Of a DNA stretch of 41,574 nucleotides, positions 31,828 to 41,574 are shown piece by piece. The notes under the pieces were generated by a model, which ran no database searches, was not told the origin of the DNA, and saw nothing but the letters and a program-made list of their open reading frames with translations. The stretch is taken from NCBI GenBank assembly GCA_001931875.2, contig MSJH02000790.1, positions 1-41,574 on the forward strand, in the 5' to 3' direction. The first letter of the stretch is position 1. Each line of letters starts with the position of its first letter. This DNA is from Byssochlamys sp. IMV 00236. Taxonomy: Eukaryota > Ascomycota > Eurotiomycetes > Eurotiales > Thermoascaceae. The translations under genes and the position numbers were made by a program.

Positions 31828-33338
31828 TAACCGTTACTGACACAAAAGTCGATAGCACGAAATGCAGCTACAAAAACTGGATCTAAAGCCCTCTAATTAT
31901 TAAAAAAGAAAACTATTATATGTGCAGTATGCTTAATAAACCTGCAAAATCTGCCAGGGCAGCCATTGTGAAATGAGCTTGAAAACTCAGTCTTTTATGT
32001 CTACCTTGTACACATTGGAAGATTATTACAATTTGCATTATTGGTCACTGTATTCAAAAAGTATAGACACTATTGTCACTATAGTGATCCGTGTGTTCAA
32101 TGATTTACGGGCTGCTACCCTTAATACTTTCTCATAGGGGAAAGACTGATCATTGAGAATGACGGTAATGTCGTCATTGGATCAAGCTTTTGAAATTGTC
32201 TATATAGTGCAGCACAAAAGAAGATCATTAAAGAAAATGACGAAAGAGGGGACAATACATATGAGTTATTCATGGCAAGAAAACAAGTACCCCTCCTTTC
32301 ATTTAAAAAGGGTAGTGTACGTTTATGGAAAGGATGGCCCCTGATCCATTTTACAAAATGAAATGCTGCACCAGACCGTTCAGTGAACCTTTGAAAAGGG
32401 CTTCCTATGAATCGCATGTGATAGGATAATTTATCTAATGGAATTAACGTCATAAACATTGCGGGAACAAAAAAAATAGACTAAATGATGGGGGGGAGTT
32501 GAGAGATAAATGTGCAACCTTTGTGAATTCATTGTTCATTTGAGGGGGGGGGGACCCTTTAGGCTTATGAATATGGCTCATTGATCTTTTGTCGCTATTA
32601 CTAACCTTAGATAGACCTATCATAATGAATGTTTGTCATAATGTAATAAAAAGAGCTATATAAATCAGGCATGTGAAAGTGGACCTTTTCTTTGATTCTG
32701 TCCCCGATGTATGAATGATGTTGTGTGCATATTGACTATAAAACAAATAAACAAAGAACAAAGGCATGCATCTATTAAATATATAGTACACAGATGTATG
32801 ATTCACATCTTTAATCGTTTTATGGTCATTCATCATTATAGCAATTAGTTGTGAGCTTGAAATATACACTCTGAATTTAAATACTATTCCCACGTTATTT
32901 GATTGGACCAATTGTTAAAATGTGGGGAAACGGCTGTTTACAGTTCCATTATGAACAAGCTCTATTATTTCCCTTTCTCTCTTTCCATTTTTACGTGTGC
33001 CTTGTTTTTGCATCATTAATTATTTGTTTACGGTAGCTTTTACGATAAAGTATTTGCAAGTGTGCGTTATTTTTAAATTGACTCCTTGCCTAAAGAATAT
33101 GATTTTAGGAAGAAATCGGACCAAAGTCACTATACAACTTCCGTCATGTCCCGTTTGCCTTACTGAACCCAGCGGACATTTATTTTATTGGAAAGGATGC
33201 CCTTTGCACGAGCTAGGAGAAGGGCATAAGCGATCGTACTCCGACCTTTCCGAGGATAGATGAATATAAAAGGATCAACTCATTCTTTCGTTCTTTTCAC
33301 TTTACTCTTATTTTTATTTTAAATACGCATTAAAAACA
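31828..33338. other. 1.5-kb region upstream of PEP carboxykinase
   Basis: No convincing gene. A 112-codon open frame on the minus strand (32459-32121) has mixed, non-family composition and is probably chance or a relic. Runs of G at about 32491-32498 and 32544-32551. The last 450 bases are the likely carboxykinase promoter, with a TATA box listed separately. Confidence 0.45.
33265..33272 (+). promoter_or_regulatory. TATA box of PEP carboxykinase
   Basis: TATAAAAG, 67 bp before the start codon and followed by CT-rich sequence. Two CCGA-containing sites (ACTCCGACC and TTTCCGAGG) lie directly upstream at 33238-33254. Confidence 0.65.
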
Positions 33339-35120
33339 ATGGTTGCCTCAAGACCCGGATCCCCTTACACTGGAAGACCTGCCAGCTCTGGCTCAGTCCA
33401 CACCAAGGTTGAAGAAGAACTGCATGAAGTTGCTGGTATTGACTATGATAAGGTAAAGAAAACAATCAGTTCATTGATCTCTAAAACAAAATGACTCACT
33501 CTTATCATTATTCAAGGTTACCATCAAGCGTAATCCCTCAGTTGCCGTCCTTTACGAAGAAGCTTTGACTTATGAACAAGGTACCGTCATTTCATCTGCT
33601 GGTGCTCTCTGTGCTTACTCTGGTAAGAAGACTGGTCGTTCTCCCAAGGATAAGCGTATTGTCGAAGAAGAAACCTCCCAAAAGGATGTCTGGTGGGGCC
33701 CTGTTAACACTCCTATCAGTGAACGTGTCTTCTTGATCAACCGTGAACGTGCCATCGATTACTTGAACACCCGTCCTCGTCTCTATGTCTTTGACGGTTT
33801 CGCCGGTTGGGACCCCAAGTACCGTAAGAAGGTCCGTGTCGTCGCTTCTCGTGCTTATCACATCTTGTTTATGCGCAACATGTTGATTCGTCCTACTGAA
33901 GAAGAACTCGAAAACTTTGGTACTCCCGACTTCACCATTTTCAACGCAGGTGAATTCCCTGCTAACCGTTACACCACTGGCATGACATCTACTACCTCTG
34001 TCTCTGTCAACTTCAAGCGTAACGAAATGGTCATTCTCGGTACTGAATATGCTGGTGAAATGAAGAAGGGTGTAAGTATAAATAAAAGAAAGAGAAAAGA
34101 GAGCATGGTATTAAATGTATGGGATAGATCTTCACTGTCATGCACTACTTGATGCCCAAGGCTGGTGTCTTGTCTCTCCACTCCTCTGCCAACGAAGGTC
34201 CCGATGGTGATGTTTCTCTCTTCTTTGGTCTTTCTGGTACTGGTAAGACCACTCTCTCTGCTGACCCCAAGCGTAAATTGATTGGTGATGACGAACACTG
34301 CTGGTCTGACGATGGTATCTTCAACATTGAAGGTGGTTGTTATGCCAAGTGTATCGACTTGTCTGCCGAAAAGGAACCCGATATTTTCAACGCCATTCGC
34401 TTCGGTGCTATTCTCGAAAACGTTGTCTTAGACGAAGAAACCCGTGTGGTTGACTACTCTGATGACTTCTTGACCGAAAATACTCGTTGTGCTTATCCTA
34501 TCTACCACATTCCCAACGCCAAGCTTCCCTGTATGGGCGGTCACCCCAAGAACATCATCTTGCTCACCTGTGATGCCTTTGGTGTTCTTCCTCCTGTCTC
34601 TAAATTGACTGCTGAACAAGCCATGTACCACTTTATTTCTGGTTATACCACCAAGGTTCCCGGAACTGAAGATGGTATTGTTGAACCTCAAGCCACTTTC
34701 TCTGCCTGTTTCGGTGCTCCTTTCCTTGTTCTCCATCCTCAACGCTATGCTAGTATGCTTGCTGAAAAGATGTCCAAGCACAAGGCTGATGCTTGGTTGA
34801 TCAACACTGGCTGGATCGGTGGTTCTGCTGCTACATCTAAGCGTTGTCCTCTCAAGTACACTCGTGCCATCCTCGATGCTATCCACAGCGGTGAACTCGC
34901 CAAGGCTGAATATGAAACCCTCGAAATCTTCAACTTGAGCATCCCCAAGGCCGTCTCTGGCGTTCCTTCTGAGCTCCTTAACCCCAAGACTGCCTGGAAC
35001 GGTACTCCCGAACAATTCAAGTCTTCTCTTCAGAATGTCGCCAAGATGTTTGTTGAAAATTTCAAGACATACGAAGATCAAGCCGCTCCTCAAACTTTGG
35101 CTGCTGGTCCCAAGATCTAA
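33339..35120 (+). CDS. PCK1: phosphoenolpyruvate carboxykinase (ATP)
   Basis: Predicted 553 residues from exons 33339-33452, 33517-34071 and 34128-35120. The N-terminus is a short Ser/Gly-rich extension. Conserved elements: [15 protein letters not shown] (substrate binding), [15 protein letters not shown], the P-loop [12 protein letters not shown] (Lys263), [20 protein letters not shown] (metal and kinase motif), and [20 protein letters not shown] in the C-terminal half. The enzyme decarboxylates oxaloacetate to PEP using ATP in the cytosol, the committed step of gluconeogenesis on non-sugar carbon. The ATP-type assignment follows the P-loop and overall sequence. Codons strongly favour C-ending forms, suggesting high expression. 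The first intron ends in AAG. Confidence 0.95.
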
Positions 35121-35395
35121 ATTCCTTCATATACTCTCTCTTTTTGCATAACATGATGAAGTTTGTTTTTTCATTATTTATTTTTCTGTATCATACTCTT
35201 ATCAACATGACATTGAATAAAAAAAATTTATTTTTGTATCAACTGATATCTCTTTTCATACTCTTTGTGGTATGCAAGAGTGAATATGTCCTGTTTGTAA
35301 ATAACCATTTTTGGTAAAACCAAGACCTACTTGCCTTCTTTCCTTAAAGAGTGTGGCTAACAAAAGGAGAAAGGCTATACAGTGTTTTTAAAAAT

Positions 35396-35462
35396 TAATG
35401 TCGCGCCAAGATGTCGCATTCTGTATATTTTGTATTGTAAAAATTCAATTTTTGCGACATTA
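35396..35462. repeat. 67-bp inverted-repeat unit
   Basis: TAATGTCGC (35396-35404) is repeated inverted as GCGACATTA (35454-35462). A second ATGTCGC lies at 35411. Ends like these are seen in small non-autonomous elements, but the unit is very short. Confidence 0.5.
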
Positions 35463-35884
35463 CTTTCTGGAAATACTGTACTTTGTTTGAGACAAGTAAA
35501 AAAGGAGGGAAAGGGAGCGGCATTAGGGAGTTGTATACAAAATAGAGAGTTTTTCATTCCAATCACCTCAAGGGGGTAATTTTTCTAATTTTAGCAAGTG
35601 TGTCAGAGATGAGTAACACCAGTTTTTGAATCTAAAAGAAATGGACCATGTGTTCGCTTTCAAAAGGTAAAAACACTCTCAATAAGATCAGTGTCTGATC
35701 ATTGAATTACCGAAAAGGGATAATCTTGGTAAAATACTCGAAAAGAAAGGGTCTAACAATAAAATTAGTTATAGCTGTGCTTAAACTCGCATGAACGTTT
35801 TCTGATTGTAGTATTTAAACAATACGCGAGAAGCATGCTGTTTCCAACGCGTGTTTTGAGTGTGCTTACTATGTTTTACAAACA

Positions 35885-36050
35885 TCATCCACTGGGCACT
35901 AATTTACAATGAGGGTCCAAGAAATTAACACCATCAAGGCTTTGTTCAACAACGTATTTCAGGATGTCTATTATGTGCTTAGAAATTGTCACTTTTGTGA
36001 GCTCCAGCATTACGGACAGGCCATTCGATATCAGTGTAGTCATTGACTTT
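35885..36050 (-). pseudogene. coding relic, unknown family
   Basis: Just after a TTTTCTAG acceptor-like sequence (36051-36058), the minus strand reads NDYTDIEWPVRNAGAHKSDN. After one frame change it continues as KHIIDILKYVVEQSLDGVNF and LDPHCKLVPSG to a stop. Both halves look like protein but cannot be joined without a frameshift. Family not recognised. Confidence 0.35.
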
Positions 36051-36550
36051 CCTAGAAAAGAGAATTGTATATAAAGTTAATGTCTAAATCGTACAGCTGT
36101 CGAAAAGAAGACGAAAGGTGTTTCTCCAAATGTTTCTGTTCCCAAAGTGTAATTTTATATCTACTTTCCTCCTAAAGCAGGCACACTGCACCATTTATTT
36201 ACAGCTTGATCATTTACCCTTCATAGCCTACCTATAAGTACAGTTTATCTGTTGACCGTTGAGCCAAGACATAGATATAGAAAGAAATATTGTTTGAACT
36301 TGTGAATTTAATTTACGCTTTTTGCAACAGGAGATCTTGTGTTTTGGAACTCTAGTTGTTGTGATATAGGTTTTCTGGCCAGGTTAACCAATTAAGCGTG
36401 TTTTCCAATAGTTTATCGTTCATGCAACTCTAAGATTAATAGTTTAAACGGTTAATGCTCATCTCTTGTGTACATTCTTGTATTTTTCTTTACCTTTGCT
36501 CCATTAATTAATTACCACACTAATATCAGATGGCCTGTATATAGTTCTGA

Positions 36551-36817
36551 GGCTCAAAAAACTGGACCATTTCTAGACGCATTGCTGATATCTTTATCAA
36601 ATCGCGTACATACGAGTTAATTAAGCCGTATGTTAGCAACTTCATCACTGGAGGACATTGTATTTATGTGGTACACAAATACCAATTTGGTAACATCATC
36701 TTTCTGTTAAAGCATCCAAACAAAATAATCTCAATTAATATAGAAATGATCAAACTATCAAAACTGTATGAGCATCTTTTCTTTTACTTGTTTATTGAAA
36801 GCCAGTTTACACACTAG
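36551..36817 (+). pseudogene. 88-codon open relic without start
   Basis: An uninterrupted frame between two stops with no ATG until near its end (ISRRIADIFIKSRTYELIKP and ITGGHCIYVVHKYQFGNIIF). Ile- and Lys-rich, as expected for AT-rich coding DNA. It may be a detached exon or relic; chance is possible. Confidence 0.25.
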
Positions 36818-37343
36818 CCAATTTGTCTAGAACACGCTTACTAAATAGGGAGACAACAAATTAATTCGCAAAGTGTCATGTAGACCAGCCAATCAAGATG
36901 TCCCAAAAGGGAAGGAATAAACGTATGGAGCTGTAAGTTAGATCTCGATACTACGTTTAATATCACTAAAGGGTGATGATCGGAAATCCAATGTTTGTTG
37001 TATGGAACAGGACTTCTTAAAGAAAAAGGCAAAGGATATAATACATTTCTCTCTGACCTATGCTTTTTTTTTCAAAAAAAAACTTCTTTTTCTCATTCAT
37101 TGGGGGGGGGGAAAGACAAAGCTAAAAAACAGGATATTCTTGATATCTATAAAGTTACATAAAATGTCCCACATGCGATCGTATGCTTGAAAAGATGCGA
37201 TTACATATATAGTTATTTAATGATAAGTGTCAATACTTGACTCCCTAAAAGTGGCCTTAGCGCATATAAGGTTCAAAGGATGAAAGGAGATGCAAAAGTA
37301 ATCATTTTTAATTGAAAAGTATAGATAACCATTGCATCTCAAT

Positions 37344-37826
37344 TTAGAAATTCATTTCCAAAGTGCCAGTCCTGCTTTTTACTATGTCTATCTTCCTAAT
37401 CTTTTCTACTACCAGGGGGTCGTCATATCTTGGAATCTTCTCAATTGTATAGTGCTGATTAGTTAATCTTGTTCTCCCCTAAAAATAAATGAATGGAGAT
37501 AAATCGAAGCTTTTTTTTTGTTGACGAAATTCGAATGAAAATAAACTTGTAATTGAAAAAGCAGTTTGAGCTCTCTGATCTTATTCTCTTTAATATTCTG
37601 ACTTTATAGACCCAATTGATTCGTGTAATTGCTTACCTCTCTTGAGCTGCCCGTGGTCAACATACAGGGAGTCTTTACAGTTGTATAATCCTGTCTCGTG
37701 TCTTCTTGCTAAGTCTTGCTGCAGGCGCTGCACGTGTAGGAGTGTTTCCTCTGTTGCCGAAGTTATAGTTACGACCTTTGGAATGTGGGCATCATGATCT
37801 TTGAATACTTTATCTTCAACAAAACA
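37344..37826 (-). pseudogene. decayed gene with an exon-like block and valid donor
   Basis: Block 37826-37637 reads smoothly (VFKDHDAHIPKVVTITSATE and LHVQRLQQDLARRHETGLYN) and ends at a good donor, AGAG|GTAAGC. A second block, 37478-37344, follows a TTTTTAG acceptor (TRLTNQHYTIEKIPRYDDPL and VVEKIRKIDIVKSRTG) and ends in TAA. Splicing the two gives the wrong phase, so a base has been lost or an exon is missing. The family is unknown. The high quality of the first block suggests recent decay. Confidence 0.45.
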
Positions 37827-38252
37827 CTATACTAAAGGCTTATTGTTGTAATACTTTTATTAAATGAGGGACTTGTTTTTTTAATAAAAAGATTACAAAT
37901 GTGCTCATGTATAATATACAAGTTTTAACCTGCTTTCACCCCCCCTCTTCATGATTATGTATCTGTATTGTTGGAGCGCATCACAAAAAGGGGGAATCTA
38001 CAGAAGTTTGGGTCATAAAGTTTTTAGGGAGTACATCGGGATTGTCTCTTTGTCATTTTACATTTGCGCACATTTTAAAAGCAAGTTCATTGAGGGGTGA
38101 TCCCGTAAGTCGGTGAAGGGAAAGGGGGATAATTTCCTATTATTATTGTTGTGTCGCAGTCTATAGGTGATAGCTCTGGATGCGCGTCCCATGAAAGCTA
38201 TATGAGAATATAGAAAAGCTTTATTTATGGAACATCACCAACAGCCCCATCA

Positions 38253-39100
38253 ATGCTCAAAGAGCAAGCAAGTGAAAAAGAATATGACAATATCAAATCA
38301 GCAGCTTCTGCCAACCCCATCGTTCTCACGGATAATACAAGACGCCTGATCGAACAAATCCATAGAGTACATCTTCCACCAAGAGCCATCAAATAGGAAT
38401 TGATTAAATTCTCTGATATTGATCCCATCATTCACCATGATGCTTAATTCCTTGACCGTACAGTTACACACTTCTTAGATCTGATGGTTTCTCCAAACAA
38501 CCCTCTCAGCACGGTTATTTTGGAACGCACAGCAGCAATACATACAGCTATTTATATCATCAATCAATTATTTTTATCAAATAATGATATTGTGGAGTTA
38601 GCTGGTTAGAACGCGAATGTGCTGCTGCTGAAAAGTCCAAATGGGATGGTGCCCTCTTTAAGGCAGGGCCAACACTACATACACCAAAAAATAGGCTAAA
38701 AAATGTAAATACGAATTTATCAAATTGACAATATAAGCTTAGAACAAAGAAATAACAACATTTCTTTTTATCTTTTGTTCTTGAAAAGAAACAAGATGGT
38801 GACTTTATAAAGTCATGTCTAGCGTGGCATCATACATCCAAAAGTCTTGTTAACAACACCATAGGTTGTACCTATTACATTAACCTATTTCCTGATGCAT
38901 GTAATGTTTCCCTTAAGATAGGTCATAGAGATATGTCAGCTGCGCTGGTGGAGCTTTCCGGTGGGCCTAATGGCAAGACTTGTACTATCAAAGAAAGCCG
39001 GGACATTGAAAATTATACAAAAGATGTTTTTAGTGATACAGATCCCATCTCAAAAGCCATGTACTGTATCAGATTTTATGATATAGTATATGTTGCATAA
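38253..39100 (+). pseudogene. decayed multi-exon gene, unknown family
   Basis: From an ATG at 38253, one frame reads as protein (SAASANPIVLTDNTRRLIEQ, later FLDRTVTHFLDLMVSPNNPL and ERTAAIHTAIYIINQLFLSN) with in-frame TAG (38393) and TAA (38444). Near 38608 one base appears lost: the next frame continues LERECAAAEKSKWDGALFKA. After a possible intron from about 38706, a third block (38795-39100) is open for 101 codons (INLFPDACNVSLKIGHRDMS and ALVELSGGPNGKTCTIKESR). This is one gene broken by two stops and a frameshift. I think it belongs to a repetitive mucoralean family of unknown function, but cannot prove it. Confidence 0.55.
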
Positions 39101-40593
39101 TTTTACTTTGAACGATTCAACAAACAATAATTCATAGCAAATGTTACGTACTTTGAGAAGCTCTGTGAATACCATTAGAAACGCTATTACTTCGCTCGTT
39201 GTTCCCATTACATCTAGATTATTGAAAAAATACGTTGAGCAAGTTTCTGATCTCCTTGCATTGGAAAGATTGCGTGATTAATCAAGCATTGAATCTGCAA
39301 TTCCTCTGGCGCAAACATCCTGTGCTCATATTATATCCTCTACTGGCTATTTTGAAGACTAGTGCTTATATTACCCTATTACATATTACCCTATTATATG
39401 TTACATTATCTTGCTAATTGACAAGTTCAAAGGCACAAGGTGTTTTCAAAAAGGCGCCATTTGGCACTGGGAGGCACTATATATGAAGACATCGTTACGT
39501 ATATTTTTCTGTATCCCCTTACCATATATGGATATATATGATCAAGGATGTAGCCCCCGACAGAATGAAGAGAAATGATTTTTTTTAGAGCCAAAATATT
39601 TGAAACTACGACTATATCTTAATTGTCATAGATTGTTTTAGAAACTTTATAATTCGATCATCAGATGGTATCACCATGTGTTGGCATCATCATCAAACGC
39701 TGTGCTTTAATCACCAAGTTATTCACCCCCCCACAGACTTGGCCCTAGGCTATCTATCCGTGCGTATGTGTACAACATGTGCAGTAAGGAAATCATTAGT
39801 TTTGTTTTAATTCCAACTAGTACGCATAAGTATCAAACATAATGCTCCTTAAGTTGTTTGTGATGAAAGCACAAGTAGGAGGGGGCATAGAGAAAGAATG
39901 AAACAGAGAGAAAAAGACAAAGAAGGGGGGGGAGGGAAGTTGGAAGTATATAGAAAGTATTAAATATGAACTTTACATATTTAACCCCCTATTTATGCTG
40001 TAGAACCCGCTTTTTTTGTACTTTGTGCCGCGGTTTCTGAATTTATCTATTGTTTACAAAAAAACCAAAAAATAAAGAAAATAAGGGATGAACTACCCAG
40101 AGTTTTAAAGAAGGAGATATAGATGAAACGGACTTGCAGTAAAGGGACAAATAAAACTTTTACATTTTTCTTAAAAAGGAAAATTGATTTTTAAGGGTTC
40201 AATTAAAAACCAAACAAGGCTTTAAAGTTTATTAAGTGTAAATAAAGAGCATTGTGTAAATAAATAAGTATTTTTTATGCGTGTGTAGTCTAAGTAAAAG
40301 ATAGCATATATATGTATTATATATTATAGAAAAAAAAAGGGAGGAAGGAAAAGCTTATTATTGTTATATACATTAAATGAATGTTGTTGTTGTTGTTTGT
40401 GGTAAATAATAACCAAAGTAATGCCAAAGGTAAGTATGAATTATTATAATAAGGAAAGAGAGAGAGAGAGAGAGGGTCACTAGTTGTTGTATGTGATGTT
40501 CATAAATAGACCACTGTAGTATAATGTTGTTGTTGTTGTTGTTGCTGTGATATAGTGTGGTAATAAATAATCATGTTGTAAAAATAGAACAAA
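39101..40593. other. 1.5-kb intergenic region
   Basis: No gene recognised. A 47-codon frame at 39141-39284 (MLRTLRSSVNTIRNAITSLV) may belong to the preceding relic. Homopurine runs at about 39890-39960, GA repeats at 40456-40474 and GTT repeats at 40525-40545 occur near the 3' UTR of the WOPR gene. Confidence 0.45.
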
Positions 40594-41397
40594 TTAAATG
40601 CGCAGTTCATGGTAAAGAGCACTCAGCTGTCTATGATCTTCCGACCAAGGTAGCTTTTCCCAAGCAACATCCTGAGCAGGTAAAGAGCGGATAGGAGGGA
40701 AAGGAATTAATTCAGGTTCTTGTAATTCATTTGTATTATTGTTGTTATTGTTGTTATTGTTGTAATAATATTCTTCATCCGATGACCATGGCGATGAAGT
40801 TAAAGAAGGTGAGGCTGATATGATGGAAGAATCAGTTGAGTTTTGCCGAGTTGGATTATAATATTGCAGACTATGAATAGAAGCTGTATGACCACCACCG
40901 ATATCTAGCGGATTAATTTCAGGGTACTGCCCTTTGGGGATTTCTAATTTGTTTAGCAATGGGTCATCTGAGGGTCTCTTTAAGTGTCCAGAGATAATAT
41001 CAGCTTTTTTGTAGTAGGAAATCAAATGAAGCTTTTGGTTAGATGCAGTGCAAATAGAGAAACTCTGCTTGATCAATCCATTGGGTTTATACGAAAACAC
41101 GACTTGCTTCATGCCAGGTATAGCCATCGAAGGTTTACGAGGACGTCTTTTTGTATCCAATTCACGATAAGTCAAGAAACTACCCAAGACCCGACTGGGT
41201 GACCAAGTTCTACCATCTGTCCATCGTCGCATGCCAGCCTCTCTTTCATCCCAAGCAAAGACAGATCCAGAACGTATCTCTGTACGTTCTTTAGAGGTCA
41301 ATCGTCTTTTGACCCTTTGAAGTAATCCTTTTCTACAAGCTTCAAAAATGATGAGAGCGTCCTGAGGTGTTTTAATATAGCCAGTAAATGATTCCAT
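40594..41397 (-). CDS. WOPR (Gti1/Pac2) transcription factor
   Basis: Intronless, 267 residues. The conserved WOPR box lies at the N-terminus: GYIKTPQDALIIFEACRKGL, VKRRLTSKERTEIRSGSVFA, and RRWTDGRTWSPSRVLGSFLT followed by YREL, with a second conserved part around KPNGLIKQSFSI and HLISYYKKADI. The C-terminal 120 residues are disordered, with Ser-rich and Asn-repeat tracts. Family members (Wor1, Ryp1, Gti1, Pac2, Ros1) bind DNA directly and control morphogenetic switches, sporulation or gluconate uptake. Which of these applies here is unknown. The start is the ATG 18 bp into the conserved N-terminal box region, after an A-rich leader. Confidence 0.92.
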   Translation of the reverse strand: MESFTGYIKTPQDALIIFEACRKGLLQRVKRRLTSKERTEIRSGSVFAWDEREAGMRRWTDGRTWSPSRVLGSFLTYRELDTKRRPRKPSMAIPGMKQVVFSYKPNGLIKQSFSICTASNQKLHLISYYKKADIISGHLKRPSDDPLLNKLEIPKGQYPEINPLDIGGGHTASIHSLQYYNPTRQNSTDSSIISASPSLTSSPWSSDEEYYYNNNNNNNNNTNELQEPELIPFPPIRSLPAQDVAWEKLPWSEDHRQLSALYHELRI

Positions 41398-41574
41398 TTT
41401 TTTTAAAAAAAAAAAAAATAGATAAAAAGATAAATGCTGGTTTTATTTTATTTTAGAAATTTTTAAGCTTTTTATTTTAAAAAAAGTAATGATTATGTCA
41501 TATTTTGTGTTTTTGTATTCTAAACAAAAATTAACTCCATTTTTGGATTCATGCAAGAAGAAAAAAAAAAAAAA
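41398..41574. other. promoter fragment and contig end
   Basis: AT-rich upstream sequence of the WOPR gene on the minus strand, ending in a 14-base A run at the window edge. Confidence 0.5.

Larger units (their letters stand above)
35121..38252. other. gene-poor region with coding relics
   Basis: About 3.1 kb without an intact gene. The first 100 bases are the carboxykinase 3' UTR. Three decayed coding segments and one inverted repeat are listed separately. The remaining sequence is AT-rich with G and T homopolymers; no RNA gene seen. Confidence 0.5.

Noticed and set aside
32121..32459. 112-codon minus-strand frame
   Set aside because: Overlaps an open plus-strand frame, has no recognisable domain, and lies in a promoter-like region; left as intergenic.
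32990..33263. 88-codon frame just upstream of PEP carboxykinase
   Set aside because: No in-frame ATG until late, spans the probable promoter, and shows no domain.
34428..35093. 221-codon open frame antisense to PEP carboxykinase
   Set aside because: It is the mirror of a strongly codon-biased gene; no independent protein features, and the sense strand is unambiguous.
40520..40770. GTT/ATT trinucleotide repeats as a possible CRISPR-like or tandem-repeat array
   Set aside because: Plain microsatellites; one set encodes the Asn run of the WOPR protein, and there are no spacers.

Overview
The window looks like a nuclear contig of a mucoralean (Mucoromycota) fungus. It is AT-rich and gene-dense in patches. 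Introns are mostly about 45-75 nt with GTAAGT-like donors and CTAAT/CTAAC-like branch sequences. The gene set is typically fungal: WOPR regulator, Lrg1-type LIM-RhoGAP, vacuolar-type alkaline phosphatase, PEX13, hexose transporter, PEP carboxykinase. Both ends are poly(A)-like low-complexity sequence, as if the window is a whole contig. The exon structures below are my own splice predictions, checked only for frame continuity.

Layout. At 0.8-6.2 kb lie a tiny membrane protein, a convergent Gfo/Idh/MocA oxidoreductase whose stop is 5 bp from its neighbour's, and a nine-exon LIM-RhoGAP of about 1006 aa. At 6.2-11.7 kb are small hypothetical genes, a decayed gene, an intronless bZIP factor and a Ser/Thr-rich single-pass membrane protein. 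At 11.8-16 kb is a mobile-element cluster: a poly(A)-tailed retroposon-like end, a 150-bp tandem duplication, an internally deleted transposase relic (probably MULE) and, divergent from it, a broken Fanzor gene (eukaryotic TnpB relative), followed by a perfect 15-bp inverted repeat. At 16-18.8 kb I see no convincing gene.

At 18.9-35.1 kb are well-preserved metabolic and housekeeping genes: hexose transporter, AP endonuclease with a possible mitochondrial presequence, a second Ser/Thr-rich one-pass protein, a Jsn1/Puf2-like RRM-Pumilio protein, alkaline phosphatase, PEX13, a small two-exon membrane protein and ATP-type PEP carboxykinase. At 35.1-40.6 kb is a gene-poor stretch holding at least four decayed coding relics. 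At 40.6-41.4 kb is an intronless Gti1/Pac2 (WOPR) transcription factor.

The genes do not form one pathway. The Rho-signalling GAP, the two mucin-like membrane proteins and the WOPR and bZIP factors fit cell-wall and morphogenesis control. The hexose transporter and PEP carboxykinase are opposite arms of sugar metabolism. The most interesting system is the Fanzor locus: it keeps a spliceosomal intron, the zinc ribbon and two of the expected RuvC motifs, but carries two frameshifts, a double stop and a probable Asp-to-Asn change, so it appears recently inactivated.
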